The translations under genes were made by a program, and so were the position numbers. Below the pieces are notes generated by a model. The model was not told the origin of the DNA and did no database searches. It saw nothing but the letters and a program-made list of their open reading frames with translations. Below, in pieces: positions 1 to 9,861 of a stretch of DNA of 64,000 nucleotides (position 1 is the stretch's first letter; each line of letters begins with the position of its first letter). The DNA comes from Hydrogenovibrio marinus. Lineage in GTDB: Bacteria > Pseudomonadota > Gammaproteobacteria > Thiomicrospirales > Thiomicrospiraceae. Where the stretch lies: positions 682,001 to 746,000 of the forward strand of contig NZ_AP020335.1 in the NCBI RefSeq assembly GCF_013340845.1, read 5' to 3'.

Positions 1-821
1 ATCTGCTTGGTATTGCGCTTCGATTTATCGCTACTATTACAAGATATTACCTTGCCCTGATCGTCCAATAGCATGATTTCATAGCCTTGTTGACCTTGGG
101 AAAGTGTTTTGTATATGCGCGTCATTTCATCTTGGAAGTTAAAACTCAGGCAAAGCACACCAACAACCTTTATTTCCCCTTTTACATTGGCTTCAATCTT
201 TTTGGCATATATGTGGCTGTCGGATTTGTTAGGGAACATATCCGATTTACGATAGATCTCAACATACTCTTCCTTGGTCGTCATCGCTTCATGGATGAGA
301 GGGTCACGCGTGAATGTAGCAGGGTTGCTTGTGTCCAGTTTCGCTTTGATTTCGCCTTCAGGCGAAATCAATAAAACATCATCGTACACGGTATATTTGG
401 CGACATATTCGATGATTCTTTGATGAATGAACTCTTTATCTTCTTCTGAAACATTTGATTTTGCCATGAATTCGACCAAGTCGTCATCAGTCGCAAGGAA
501 GCCGACATCCGCTGTTCGCTCAAAAAGGTTGCGGATAAGAATATCAATGGTTGCCTGCGCTTTTAGCATGATTTCGCTGTTGGCTTGGTTCAGGTATCGC
601 CCAATCAACTCCTGAATCATAGTGTCGCGAAGGTTTTGGAATTCCTTTTGCGTTTCGACAATGGAAATAAGCAGTTGGGGATCGATGTTTTCATTGTTGA
701 TTTTTCCGACCATAGCAACCGTTGTCCACCATAAATCTTGATGCTCAAGTTCATTCAAGTAGCGTTTTACTTCCGGCAAGAACTGTGTGAATTGTTTGTG
801 ATCTTCAGCTTGTGTCGTCAT
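1..821 (-). CDS. Cache-type sensor domain protein, cut by the window edge
   Basis: An open frame on the minus strand starts at the ATG at 821 (MTTQAEDHKQFTQFL) and stays open for about 273 codons to base 1, so the C-terminus is outside the window. The N-terminal third is a predicted helical segment without a signal peptide or obvious membrane segment. Residues about 125-270 look like a Cache/PAS-like ligand-binding fold (VYDDVLLISPEGEIKAKLDTSN, then FTRDPLIHEAM, then a repeat of the pattern near YEIMLLDDQGKVISCN). This arrangement is seen in cytosolic or unusual chemoreceptors and CheW-linked sensors. It is divergent from a chemoreceptor gene, which fits a signalling role. The output domain cannot be seen, so the exact family is open. 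Confidence 0.6.
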   Translation of the reverse strand, partial: MTTQAEDHKQFTQFLPEVKRYLNELEHQDLWWTTVAMVGKINNENIDPQLLISIVETQKEFQNLRDTMIQELIGRYLNQANSEIMLKAQATIDILIRNLFERTADVGFLATDDDLVEFMAKSNVSEEDKEFIHQRIIEYVAKYTVYDDVLLISPEGEIKAKLDTSNPATFTRDPLIHEAMTTKEEYVEIYRKSDMFPNKSDSHIYAKKIEANVKGEIKVVGVLCLSFNFQDEMTRIYKTLSQGQQGYEIMLLDDQGKVISCNSSDKSKRNTKQ

Positions 822-1163
822 AGTTTCGGCGTCAAATTATTCAGTTGATTGTAAAGGTTTGTTAACTTTTCTAAGCAAAGCTAATTCCATATTTTCTTTT
901 ATAGTGTAATTACAGGTATTTATTAGCGTGAATCGGTAAAAGTACTAATGGAAATAAGGAGTGTAAAGTCGGTACATTTCGGTGCAAAGTTGAACCAAAT
1001 GGGTTTTAGAGTTTTTTAATTATTAGAGTTTAATGAAATTCTAGCGCCAAAAGTTTTGTTTGTGGGTTATATCAAAAAATTGTATTGAAGGCTCGCAATG
1101 CATGAGTAAAATGAAATTTGGAATATAAGAAACGTACTCGGAAAGTACAACTTGGAGGATGTG
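822..1163. promoter_or_regulatory. Divergent intergenic region; possible sigma-70 promoter for the chemoreceptor
   Basis: This gene-free stretch separates the Cache protein from the chemoreceptor. On the plus strand TTGAAG (1085-1090) and TAAAAT (1107-1112) are 16 bases apart and could be the chemoreceptor promoter. A GGAGGA ribosome-binding site lies at 1154-1159. I see no other structure. Confidence 0.35.
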
Positions 1164-3824
1164 GTGATTAAACGCTCGTTGAAAGCAAAAGTAACGGTTA
1201 TCTCGATCATTGTTGGATTGATTGTAGCAATCCTTGTAGGCTTGGCAATGTACTTCATTTTGGTTAAGCCTGTAGAGTCAAGGGTTCAAGATAAGTTGAT
1301 TAAAGATGCAAACGTTTTCATCGATCATCAACTTGAGCAGAAGTCGCAGGTGGGGGTCGCAGGAGCGACGGCGCTTAGTCTTGCACCGAACATCATCAAC
1401 GCACTGGGTGTAGAAGACAGAGCATCGCTGATTCCTTTCTTTAAGGGGATTAAGGCTGGGTATGCAAAAAAAACCAATTACAAGAATATTGGTGTTCAGC
1501 TGGTGACGTTTGATGGGCGCTCTCTAATCAAAACCTGGGATATGGATTCTTATGGCAAGAACGTTGGCGGTAGTCCAATTATCAAAAAAGCCATGGAAGA
1601 GAAGCAGGCATTCGGTATGCTGGCAGTCGGTGATCGAGGTGTTGGTATTATTTCTGTTTCGCCTATCTATGACGGTGAAGATTTCAGCGGTTTAGTGACG
1701 TTTGTACAAGGTTTGGCTTCAGTTGCCAAAAACTACGTCAAAATGGAAAACGGCATGTGGGTGATGTTGGTTGATCGACGCTATATCCAAAAAGATTATG
1801 GCAGTATGCCTGTCATCGAAAACAATATTGCGATTGATAAAAATTATATCTTGGCAAGTAACCGTTGGTTCCCAAAAGAGTCTGTTGATTTGCTGAAAAA
1901 GGTTTACGAGCCCGTAGATGGCAAGCAAACGACTTTTTACATCAAAGACAATCATGTTGTGATGGATTTGCCAGTGCTTGATGTTACTGGCGAAGTCATG
2001 GGGCGCCACATGTTCATGTTGCCAGCGTCTTTCTATTATGGGCCTCTAGCTGAAGCGAAAGAAGCAGCTTGGTTATCGCTAGCAGGTGTCATGATTGGTA
2101 TCTTTATTTTGGCATTTGCATTGGTTATCGCAATTAATAAAATGGTGGTGACACCTCTAGCAAGAATGCAAAAAACCACTGATGACATTATGAAGTCAGG
2201 TGACTTCTCTATCCGAGCTGATGTGACCAGTGAAGATGAAGTCGGTCGTACAGCTTTGGCTGTCAACGAGTTGCTGTCACAAGTCGGAGAGGCGCTCAAA
2301 GAGGCGAATGGCACGATCAGCGCCATTGCAGCAGGTGACTTCTCGAAACGTATTGAGGGTGAGTATCACGGTGATTTGAATGCCTTGAAGAATGGCATGA
2401 ACCAGAGTATTGATAACATCGCTGACGTCATTAAACAAATTGCGACGGTGATGGATGAGATGAAGCGCGGTCACTTTGATGTCAAATTGCAAAATACCGC
2501 ATCGGGAGAATACTTCCGAATTATCGACAGTGCACAACAAACCATGACGGTCACCAATAACGTTATTTCCAATATCAACCAAGTAATGGAAAAAATGCAT
2601 CAGGGTGACTTTGAGGGCCGTGTTGATGCAGAAGCGCATGGTGAGTTGAGACGTTTGAAAGACAGTATCAACTCGTCATTAGATTCTTTGAATAAAGCCA
2701 TGAGTGATATCACGCGCATTGTCGTTGCACAAAGTGAAGGGGATTTAACACAATTAATCACCACAGATTACCCAGGTGAGCTGGGACGCCTAAGAGATGC
2801 GGTAAACCAATCGGTTGAAAAACTGTCAGGTATTGTCGGACAGGTTATTGAGGCATCAGACGTTGTCAACACCGCTTCTCAGGAAGTGGCGCAAGGCGCG
2901 CTGGACTTAAGCTCTCGTGTACAACGTCAAGCGGCTGCATTGGAACAAACCTCCGCTTCGATGGAAGAGATGAACGCGGCAGTGCAAAACAACTCAGAAA
3001 ATTCCATTCAAGTGTCGGGTGTTGTGCAAAAAGTTCAATCAGACTCGTCACAGGCAAACAATGTTATGCATCAAACCATTGATGCCATGAATGCCATTCA
3101 GGAATCGAGTCATAAGATTTCGGATATCGTTACACTGATTGATGGGATTGCCTTCCAGACCAACTTGTTGGCATTGAATGCGGCAGTAGAAGCGGCTCGT
3201 GCCGGCGAACATGGTCGAGGCTTCGCGGTGGTAGCAGGTGAGGTTCGCAGCTTGGCTCAGAAGTCTGCCGAAGCGGCGAAAAACATCACTGCGCTAATTA
3301 ACGAAAGTGTCGACAGAATCAATCAGGGAACGAAGTTGGCAACCGAATCTGGCCAGGTTCTGGAAGGAATCACCGAGCAGGTTGAAAGTGTTGCGACGAT
3401 GATTCGACAAATTGCACAGGCTTCGGAAGAGCAGGCGAAAGGTATTGAGCAAGTTCACCAAGCGATGAATGATTTGGATTCGGCAACGCAACAAAACGCC
3501 GCTTTGGTAGAGCAAACGTCGGCTGCGGCTGAAAGTATGAGTGAACAAGCGGTTAGCTTGAGTCATAACATTGCGTTCTTCAAAACCAATAAGACGCATT
3601 TGACGAAGGCAGCCACGCCAAAATTGGAAGCGAAGCCAAAGTCTGAGCCAGCAAAAATCGAGGCTAAAAAAGAGCCTGCACAAGTAAAACCAAAAGCAGC
3701 AGAGCCAAAACCTGCGGCGAAACCGGAAGCGGCTAAGCCAGCGGCTGGAAAAGAGTCACAAGAAATTGTGTCTCCTTTGCACGGCAAGCCACCGAAAGCA
3801 GATGATCAGTGGGAAGACTTCTAA
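1164..3824 (+). CDS. Methyl-accepting chemotaxis protein with Cache sensor and CheR/CheB tether
   Basis: A transmembrane chemoreceptor. An N-terminal membrane segment (about residues 10-30) is followed by a periplasmic Cache-like sensor, a second membrane segment near residues 310-330 ([20 protein letters not shown]), several HAMP-like segments, and the cytoplasmic signalling hairpin. The hairpin tip is canonical ([21 protein letters not shown], then [16 protein letters not shown]), so coupling to CheA/CheW is expected. A Lys/Pro/Ala-rich linker leads to the last residues QWEDF, which fit the xWxxF tether used to recruit the methylation enzymes CheR and CheB. The frame opens at TTG 1152, but GTG 1164 is favoured because GGAGGA at 1154-1159 is correctly spaced for it. 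The ligand is unknown. Confidence 0.9.
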   Translation: MIKRSLKAKVTVISIIVGLIVAILVGLAMYFILVKPVESRVQDKLIKDANVFIDHQLEQKSQVGVAGATALSLAPNIINALGVEDRASLIPFFKGIKAGYAKKTNYKNIGVQLVTFDGRSLIKTWDMDSYGKNVGGSPIIKKAMEEKQAFGMLAVGDRGVGIISVSPIYDGEDFSGLVTFVQGLASVAKNYVKMENGMWVMLVDRRYIQKDYGSMPVIENNIAIDKNYILASNRWFPKESVDLLKKVYEPVDGKQTTFYIKDNHVVMDLPVLDVTGEVMGRHMFMLPASFYYGPLAEAKEAAWLSLAGVMIGIFILAFALVIAINKMVVTPLARMQKTTDDIMKSGDFSIRADVTSEDEVGRTALAVNELLSQVGEALKEANGTISAIAAGDFSKRIEGEYHGDLNALKNGMNQSIDNIADVIKQIATVMDEMKRGHFDVKLQNTASGEYFRIIDSAQQTMTVTNNVISNINQVMEKMHQGDFEGRVDAEAHGELRRLKDSINSSLDSLNKAMSDITRIVVAQSEGDLTQLITTDYPGELGRLRDAVNQSVEKLSGIVGQVIEASDVVNTASQEVAQGALDLSSRVQRQAAALEQTSASMEEMNAAVQNNSENSIQVSGVVQKVQSDSSQANNVMHQTIDAMNAIQESSHKISDIVTLIDGIAFQTNLLALNAAVEAARAGEHGRGFAVVAGEVRSLAQKSAEAAKNITALINESVDRINQGTKLATESGQVLEGITEQVESVATMIRQIAQASEEQAKGIEQVHQAMNDLDSATQQNAALVEQTSAAAESMSEQAVSLSHNIAFFKTNKTHLTKAATPKLEAKPKSEPAKIEAKKEPAQVKPKAAEPKPAAKPEAAKPAAGKESQEIVSPLHGKPPKADDQWEDF

Positions 3825-3850
3825 GTCTTAAGCGGATCGTAAGCAAACAA

Positions 3851-3878
3851 AAACGGCAAGTATTGACTTGCCGTTTTT
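3851..3878 (+). terminator. Rho-independent terminator
   Basis: A perfect stem AAACGGCAAG / CTTGCCGTTT with a 6-base loop and a T-run, 27 bases after the chemoreceptor stop. Confidence 0.9.
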
Positions 3879-3908
3879 GCTTGTGACTTTAATTGATTTG
3901 ATTGATGA

Positions 3909-5273
3909 CTATTTTTTCTCAGCCTCATCCGGTACAAACTTTAAAACATTCCCATTGATGCAATAGCGTTTGTGCGTTGGCGGAGGGCCATCATTAAACA
4001 CATGACCTAAATGAATACCTGAACTGGCACTGATAACTTCAGTACGCTGCATACCGTGTGAATCATCAGGGCGTTCTAAGACAGCGCCTTTGACCGGGTT
4101 GAAAAAGCTCGGCCAGCCAGTACCGCTGTTGAACTTGGTATCACTGCGAAATAATGCTGCGCCTGTGATTGGGTCAACATAGGTTCCGGCTCGGTGTTCA
4201 TCCAAGTGTGAACCTGTGAATGCCCACTCTGTTCCTTTATTGAAGGCAATTTTGCGCTGTTCCGGCGTGAGCAGACGGAAGCCCAACCATTTCCAAAAAC
4301 GATCCTTGTCGCCACTATACCCTGTGTATCGAGAGACTTCTTTACCGTGTTCAAAGAAGACTATCGTTGGTGTGGCAAATAATGGTTTTTCAAGTGTCCA
4401 ACCTTTTGGTGGGTTGGGATTCAAGGTTGTGACAACAGAAACATCCGCTTTCCAGCCACTAAGGACTTCTTTGGTAAAGAGTTTGCAGTAAGGGCAATCC
4501 TCGGCCTCGAAAACGATTAATTGTTTATCCTTATTTAACTTGGAGGCGTCAAGAATAGGGTGTCCTGACACTGCATTGTTAGAACCCGGGTAGGCAACGC
4601 CAGTGCCACCCAAGCCACAATAGCCATTGGGGTTCTTTTTCAGGTAGTCCTGATGGTATTCCTCCGCTTCGATGTAATTGTGAACTGGAGCAATTTCCGT
4701 GGTGATTTTGCCATAGCCAGCTTTAGTCAAAGCTTTTTGATATTCCGCTTCCGTTTCTTCTGCGACAGCTTTTTGACTGGGTTCGGTGTAGTAAATGGCA
4801 CTACGATAGTTTGTGCCAATATCGTTACCCTGACGGTTGCCTTGGGTTGGATCATGATTTTCCCAGAATTTGATTAAAACCGTCTTCAAGCTCACGACTT
4901 GAGGATTAAAGGTCACTTTAACCACTTCCGCATGGTTACGGGCGTGGCTTTTTCCCTGTTCGATTTCGCGCTCAAGTCCGAGTACATCGTAGTAACCCGC
5001 CTGTTTTGCATCTCCTCCGGCATAGCCGACTTCAACATGCGTGACACCGGGAATTTCGCCCATGCGTTTTTCGGCGCCCCAAAAGCAACCCATTCCAAGA
5101 ACAATGGTCTCGCTTTTCATTGGAGTTTCCCTTGCAGAGACAACATCGTTTGTCGATTGTGTATTGTTCATTTGATTCTCCTGCGCACAGCCTTGTACCG
5201 AAAAGAATAACATGCTCAACAATGCAAACCAAAGCGTTGGCAAGATTCGAGAGTGATAGATTTGTGTTGTCAT
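3909..5273 (-). CDS. msrAB: Lipoprotein methionine sulfoxide reductase MsrA-thioredoxin-MsrB fusion
   Basis: Repairs oxidised methionine in envelope proteins. The N-terminus is a lipoprotein signal ending at Cys29 (SVQGC), so the enzyme is probably membrane-anchored facing the periplasm. MsrA (about residues 55-230) carries the catalytic motif GCFWGAEK and ends with NGYCGLGG. A thioredoxin-like middle domain (about 240-335) has the redox motif CPYC. MsrB (about 335-450) has GTGWPSF, HLGHVF and the catalytic Cys in [11 protein letters not shown], but the usual zinc CxxC pairs are absent (DPITGAALF stands where CPxCG is usual). The order MsrA-Trx-MsrB differs from Neisseria PilB (Trx-MsrA-MsrB). 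The middle domain may supply reducing power internally. Monocistronic, and convergent with the chemoreceptor. Confidence 0.92.
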   Translation of the reverse strand: MTTQIYHSRILPTLWFALLSMLFFSVQGCAQENQMNNTQSTNDVVSARETPMKSETIVLGMGCFWGAEKRMGEIPGVTHVEVGYAGGDAKQAGYYDVLGLEREIEQGKSHARNHAEVVKVTFNPQVVSLKTVLIKFWENHDPTQGNRQGNDIGTNYRSAIYYTEPSQKAVAEETEAEYQKALTKAGYGKITTEIAPVHNYIEAEEYHQDYLKKNPNGYCGLGGTGVAYPGSNNAVSGHPILDASKLNKDKQLIVFEAEDCPYCKLFTKEVLSGWKADVSVVTTLNPNPPKGWTLEKPLFATPTIVFFEHGKEVSRYTGYSGDKDRFWKWLGFRLLTPEQRKIAFNKGTEWAFTGSHLDEHRAGTYVDPITGAALFRSDTKFNSGTGWPSFFNPVKGAVLERPDDSHGMQRTEVISASSGIHLGHVFNDGPPPTHKRYCINGNVLKFVPDEAEKK

Positions 5274-5598
5274 GATAAAAACCGTTTTTGAGTGATTCTT
5301 GTTTTAGTAGACCGCAATTTCACGGGTTTGTTTCGTGAAGTTTTCAGGATTCATGGTTTTGTAAGGTTTTGTTTTCTTAAGGGTAAGATTGAAAGTAGTA
5401 TTTTACCGTAGAAAGTTGCTTAATGTTTTTGCAGTCTTGCCGATAGGTTTAGTTGAATGAGTGATCGTTAGAATCACCATCAAATCTATAAAAAGATATT
5501 TCACTTTTAGACCAGAAAGCTAAGTGAATCCGCTATCAAGGGAAAGCGCAGCCCGCTTTGTGGGGTGTGTAAATCAAAACGATAAGTGGAGCACAACA
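5274..5598. other. Divergent intergenic region without recognised features
   Basis: AT-rich spacer between the msrAB start and the EF-hand gene. Both genes must be transcribed outward from it, but I see no convincing promoter pair or operator. A GTGGAG ribosome-binding site at 5586-5591 serves the downstream ATG at 5599. Confidence 0.5.
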
Positions 5599-6903
5599 AT
5601 GATTATTTCTTCTTCCCAGGTAGCTCTGGGGCACGCACAGTCTGACAGCGCTAAGCTGACACAAACCACCCTTACTCGAACCAGCATGCCCTCCATGAAT
5701 GGTAATTGGTTAATGGCGGTGAGTGCAGAAACCTCCTATGAATATTCACAGTACAGTCGAACCCTGCTTAACGCACAAAGCAAGGTCAAACAAGGTGAGC
5801 AAAGCCAACAGCATACACTGAACTCAGTAACGGAAAATCTCGCCAAAGTCAGTTTGGGAGCAAGCGATGCGCAGATTGCCATTCAAAAAGCTTTCCCGTC
5901 AGGCCCCGCCACAGATATGGTGTTAAGTGGTGAAGTGGCTTTCAACTTCAGTCATCAAATTCACTATCAGCAAAACAGCAATAGTTTGATGAGTGTACAG
6001 GGTTCTGTGACTTTGGCTGACGGTCGTACGGTAGACTTCAATTTACTATTGTCTCAACAGCAGGCGACTCAGGTGACAGCGAAGACGCAAATTGAATTTG
6101 GCTTGGCAAAATTCCATGATCCATTGGTTATTAACTTCGGTGCCGATACCGTTCAGTTGCAAGACACGACCTTTGAGTTTGATATGCAAGGCCATGGTGA
6201 TAAGCAAACCTATGCGTCACTAGGGAAAGGCAATGGCTACCTGACCTTTGATGTGAACGGAGATGGTCAAGTCAATGACGGAACCGAGTTGTTCGGTACA
6301 CAAACAGGCGACGCCTATGCAGAGTTGGCGAAATATGACGACGATCATAACGGTTGGATTGACGAGAATGATACCATTTTCCAGCATTTGAAAATCTGGC
6401 AGGATCAGTCTGATACGGCAACGACATTGACGCTCACTCAGGCTGGTGTCGGCGCGATTTATCTCGGGAATGTCGATTATGATCAGGAATTACGAGGCGC
6501 TCAAGGCGAAATGCTAGGTAAGACTAAGCAGGCGGGCATCGTGCTGATGGAGAACGGCGAGGTGAAAACCTCTCAGGCAATTGACTTGGCGAAGATTCCT
6601 CAGGAAGTTGCGGCGGATAAAATCGAGAACAGCCGAGCGTTTAAAAATCTACAGGCCATTGCGGATGCTTTTAATCAGGCGAAGCGAGTGACACAATCCC
6701 TACAGGTCAGTTTTCAAGTATCTGATGCATTCAGTTCTCGTTTTGGGTGGTCCATTTCCAAACGAGAGGATGAAAAAGAAGCGCCCAAAAGTTTGTTTGA
6801 ACAGCTTCGGGAATATATCGAGCAGCAGCTGAAAGCACGTAAAAAAATGCTCGAAGCCCTAGAAGAACGCTACAACCTGAAAAAGCACCAACATCACTCG
6901 TGA
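5599..6903 (+). CDS. Hypothetical protein with EF-hand-like calcium-binding segment
   Basis: A 434-residue protein of unknown function. No signal peptide or membrane segment is visible. Residues about 215-280 hold two acidic calcium-loop-like motifs, DVNGDGQVNDGTELFG and DDDHNGWIDENDTIF, followed by FQHLKIWQDQS. This block recurs in secreted calcium-dependent proteins of the RTX/type I secretion kind, but no RTX nonapeptide repeats are present here. The N-terminal half is Gln/Ser-rich, and the C-terminus (EQLREYIEQQLKARKKM) is a charged predicted coiled coil. The frame is open from GTG 5524, but ATG 5599 has the better ribosome-binding site. No neighbour suggests a role. Confidence 0.75.
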   Translation: MIISSSQVALGHAQSDSAKLTQTTLTRTSMPSMNGNWLMAVSAETSYEYSQYSRTLLNAQSKVKQGEQSQQHTLNSVTENLAKVSLGASDAQIAIQKAFPSGPATDMVLSGEVAFNFSHQIHYQQNSNSLMSVQGSVTLADGRTVDFNLLLSQQQATQVTAKTQIEFGLAKFHDPLVINFGADTVQLQDTTFEFDMQGHGDKQTYASLGKGNGYLTFDVNGDGQVNDGTELFGTQTGDAYAELAKYDDDHNGWIDENDTIFQHLKIWQDQSDTATTLTLTQAGVGAIYLGNVDYDQELRGAQGEMLGKTKQAGIVLMENGEVKTSQAIDLAKIPQEVAADKIENSRAFKNLQAIADAFNQAKRVTQSLQVSFQVSDAFSSRFGWSISKREDEKEAPKSLFEQLREYIEQQLKARKKMLEALEERYNLKKHQHHS

Positions 6904-6907
6904 TGTT
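6890..6907 (+). terminator. Hairpin overlapping the stop codon
   Basis: A perfect 8-bp stem AACATCAC / GTGATGTT with a 2-base loop, followed by TTC, spans the TGA stop of the EF-hand gene. It is a likely weak terminator at a convergent gene junction. Confidence 0.5.
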
Positions 6908-6932
6908 TTCGGCCTTAAAGCACTTTACATGG

Positions 6933-7484
6933 TCAGTGGGTTGATGATTGTAGTGCTTTGAGGTCGGCCAACACGATTCGAACATGTTCTTTCGGGTCAA
7001 CATCTGTATAGATTTTTGCGATACGCCCTTGCGGGTTAATGATAAACGTATGGCGCTTCGCAAATTTCACCACAAACAAATCCAATAGCGAATCATACTG
7101 TTTCGCCACCAAACCATCTTTATCGGCTAAAAGGTCAAAGGGAAGCTCATGCTTCGACTTAAATGCTTGATGAGAGTCTACTGAGTCGACAGAAACGCCA
7201 ATGATTGTTGCCTGCTGCGCAATGAGTTGGTTGATATTGTCGCGAAAGCTGCAGGCTTCAGTCGTACAGCCCGGAGTGTCATCCTTGGGGTAAAAATAAA
7301 GTACAACCCAATGGCCTCTGAACTGCGAAAGGCTTACCGGCTTTTCATTTTGGTTTTTGAGAGAAAAGTCAGGGGCAGTATCGCCAACCTTTAGCGCAGC
7401 CGCTTGCGTTGTTTGACTATAGAGTCCAAAGAATAGAGCAGACAATAAAATGGTAAAAAGAAAATGTGACTTTGATTCCGACAT
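6933..7484 (-). CDS. bcp: Periplasmic peroxiredoxin of the Bcp/PrxQ family
   Basis: A thiol peroxidase that reduces hydrogen peroxide and organic hydroperoxides. The AhpC/TSA-type thioredoxin fold carries APDFSLKNQN, then YFYPKDDTPGCTTEAC, in which the first Cys is peroxidatic and the second, five residues on, is the resolving Cys typical of PrxQ. Unlike cytosolic Bcp it begins with a cleavable signal peptide (about residues 1-28, ending TTQAAA), so it should act in the periplasm. It is one gene away from the periplasmic msrAB, which suggests a shared role in envelope oxidative defence, but each gene has its own transcription unit. Confidence 0.9.
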   Translation of the reverse strand: MSESKSHFLFTILLSALFFGLYSQTTQAAALKVGDTAPDFSLKNQNEKPVSLSQFRGHWVVLYFYPKDDTPGCTTEACSFRDNINQLIAQQATIIGVSVDSVDSHQAFKSKHELPFDLLADKDGLVAKQYDSLLDLFVVKFAKRHTFIINPQGRIAKIYTDVDPKEHVRIVLADLKALQSSTH

Positions 7485-7570
7485 GGCGTTATCCTTTAAG
7501 AAATGTCGGTTTATACTAATTCAAATTCATTGAGAAAAACACCTGAGAAAACAGAGGTTATTGCTTGAAC

Positions 7571-8569
7571 ATGAATCATAAGGTAGAAGAGAAAATGGCG
7601 TTTCCTAGATTAAAAGTTGCAGTGTCAGATTGCCTAAGAGGGACAGAGTGTCGCTATAACGGAGGACATGCGCAAAACGATTTTGTGAATCATCATTTAG
7701 CGAAGTATGCAGATTTTTATCCCTTCTGTCCTGAAGCCGCAGTCATCGGCACGCCGAGAGAAACAATACGATTGGTCGGTGAGCCGCAAGGCATTCGTGT
7801 CAAAGGTCATAAAAGCGAAACCGATTACACGGATGGTTTGAAAGCTTATGGCGAAAAAATCATTCCCAAGTTGTTAGAAAGACAACTTGATGCCGCTGTG
7901 GTGAAGTCAAGATCTCCGAGTTGTGGACTGGAGCGAATCAAAGTCTATCAACCAAATGGTGAATGGCATGGTTCCAAAGACCCGATGACTTCTGGCTTAT
8001 TTACCGGACAATTGCAGGCAGCAGCACCTTATTTGGCAGTGGAAGAAGAGAGTCGACTGCAAGATGCCTGGTTGCGAGAAAACTTTATGTTGCATGCTTT
8101 CACCTCCGCAAGGTGGCGAGAGCTGTTAGCGAGTACCCCCAACCTGGCAGATTTTCAAGCGTTTCATCGAGACCATAAATATCTGCTGCTATCGAAAAAC
8201 GAAACCCTGTATCGCGAGATGGGGCCTTTGGTCGCCAACACTCGAACTGAGAATCTTTCGGAGAGTCTTGCAGCCTATCAAGAAAAGCTTTTTGAGCTTT
8301 TGGCGCACCGTTCCACGAAAGGGCAGGTTAGAAACGTTTTGGATCATGTTTATGGTTATTTCAAGGATCAACTGAGTGCGGAAGAGAAAGCACACTACCA
8401 AGAGACCGTGACAGAGTTTGTGGAAGGCATTGTTCCATTGATTGCGGTGGTAAAAATTCTCGAACAGTTTTTAAATCACTATGGTTCGGAGTACCTTGCC
8501 TCGCAGGTGTTTTTTCATCCTTATCCGCCAGATTTGGCTTTGCGCTCTGAAGTGTCGGCTTACAAGTAA
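7571..8569 (+). CDS. DUF523 and DUF1722 (YbgA-like) fusion protein
   Basis: A 332-residue protein with an N-terminal DUF523 domain (about residues 10-150; KVAVSDCLRGTECRYNGGH, FCPEAAVIGTPRE, KSRSPSCGL) and a C-terminal DUF1722/YbgA domain (about 175-320; FHRDHKYLLLSKN). Three conserved Cys in DUF523 (DCLRG, FCPE, PSCG) could bind a metal or cofactor. Such fusions are often encoded near photolyases, and a photolyase gene lies about 5 kb away. The biochemical role is not established. Starts at TTG 7565, ATG 7571 and ATG 7595 are all possible; 7571 is a compromise. Confidence 0.85.
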   Translation: MNHKVEEKMAFPRLKVAVSDCLRGTECRYNGGHAQNDFVNHHLAKYADFYPFCPEAAVIGTPRETIRLVGEPQGIRVKGHKSETDYTDGLKAYGEKIIPKLLERQLDAAVVKSRSPSCGLERIKVYQPNGEWHGSKDPMTSGLFTGQLQAAAPYLAVEEESRLQDAWLRENFMLHAFTSARWRELLASTPNLADFQAFHRDHKYLLLSKNETLYREMGPLVANTRTENLSESLAAYQEKLFELLAHRSTKGQVRNVLDHVYGYFKDQLSAEEKAHYQETVTEFVEGIVPLIAVVKILEQFLNHYGSEYLASQVFFHPYPPDLALRSEVSAYK

Positions 8570-8679
8570 AAGAGCCCCTTATTACTATTGTTTTGGGCTC
8601 CCTAAATAAAATTTGATTGTCTTATTCAGTATAAGCTGATGAAATGGGTTTAATGCTGGGATTTTGAAATTGAATTTAT

Positions 8680-9795
8680 ATGAGTAGTTTGACGCCAACG
8701 AATGACATCACCTTTAGTGAAGAGTTAAAAGTCATTTACGATTATCTTCATAAAAAATACCCCGAAATCGAAAGAATGGCAGTTGCTTTATATGATGAAG
8801 ACACAGATATTCTCACCACATTCGCTTATACCGGGGAGCAAGCAACGCCCTTATCCATGTATGATTTCAAGTTTTCCACCTCACACTCGTTGACCAAACT
8901 TCGAGAGTCGAAACAACCTCGAGTGATTGACGATCTCGACGCGTATGAACCCAATCATCGTATTCATACTGAAGAAATTCATAAGGCCGGATTCAAATCA
9001 AGTTACACCTATCCTATGTTCAATGGCGCTCAATTTTTGGGGATGTTGTTCTTCAATGCCAAAAAGAAAGCAGCTTTTGTTGATGACATGATCTATGACC
9101 TTGATTTGGTTTCGCCATTGCTTACGGTGATGGTTGCCAATGAAAAGCGTATAGAGAATTTACTGCTGGCAACGGTACATTCGACCTTGGAGATGAGTAA
9201 GGAGCGAGACCCAGAAACTCGTGAACACATGAGTCGTGTTGCGCACTATGCCAGATTGATTGCGCAGGAAGTTGCGCCCAAATACCAACTAAATGACGAG
9301 TTCGTCGAGCATGTTTTCATGTTTGCACCTTTGCATGACATCGGCAAGATTTCCATTCCCGACGCTATATTGAGAAAGAATAGTAAGCTAACCGATGATG
9401 AATTCACCGTGATGCAGACGCATACAGTTAAGGGAGCCGATTTGGTGAACTTGCTGCTACGTAACTATGACCTGCAAAACATTAAGTTCGCGACCATGAT
9501 TCAGAATATTGTCCGTTATCATCATGAGAAAATGGATGGCTCCGGCTATCCAGATGGCTTGACGGGGGGGGATATTCCTTTGGAAGCTCGGATTGTTGCA
9601 GTAGCCGATATTTTTGATGCGCTGACGTCGGCTAGGCCTTATAAAAGCAGTTGGAGTAACAGCGATGCCTATGCTGAATTAAAAAAAATGGCTGCTGAGG
9701 ACAAGCTTGATGCAGATTGTGTCGCGGCTTTTTTGAGCTTCCCCGACAAGATTGAAAACATCCAGAAACTCCTGGCGGACGTTGTCGAAAACTAA
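8680..9795 (+). CDS. GAF-HD-GYP cyclic-di-GMP phosphodiesterase
   Basis: Residues about 15-150 form a GAF-type sensor (YDEDTDILTTFAYTGE). Residues about 160-365 form an HD-GYP domain with an intact metal centre: HDIGKISIPDAIL, then YHHEKMDGSGYPDGL, then VADIFDALTSARPYK. Intact HD and GYP motifs predict hydrolysis of c-di-GMP to GMP or pGpG. There is no signal peptide or membrane segment, so it is cytoplasmic. It is one of three c-di-GMP genes within 11 kb, which points to local control of motility or attachment. The GAF ligand is unknown. Confidence 0.92.
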   Translation: MSSLTPTNDITFSEELKVIYDYLHKKYPEIERMAVALYDEDTDILTTFAYTGEQATPLSMYDFKFSTSHSLTKLRESKQPRVIDDLDAYEPNHRIHTEEIHKAGFKSSYTYPMFNGAQFLGMLFFNAKKKAAFVDDMIYDLDLVSPLLTVMVANEKRIENLLLATVHSTLEMSKERDPETREHMSRVAHYARLIAQEVAPKYQLNDEFVEHVFMFAPLHDIGKISIPDAILRKNSKLTDDEFTVMQTHTVKGADLVNLLLRNYDLQNIKFATMIQNIVRYHHEKMDGSGYPDGLTGGDIPLEARIVAVADIFDALTSARPYKSSWSNSDAYAELKKMAAEDKLDADCVAAFLSFPDKIENIQKLLADVVEN

Positions 9796-9827
9796 TGCTG
9801 TGAGTCATCTTGCATCTAGTCAGATAA

Positions 9828-9846
9828 GGCCTTCCAATGGAAGGCC
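9828..9846. terminator. Bidirectional hairpin between convergent genes
   Basis: A perfect stem GGCCTTCC-AAT-GGAAGGCC between the convergent HD-GYP and hydrolase genes. There is no strong T-run on either side. Confidence 0.55.
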
Positions 9847-9861
9847 AGGACTCAAAAGCAA

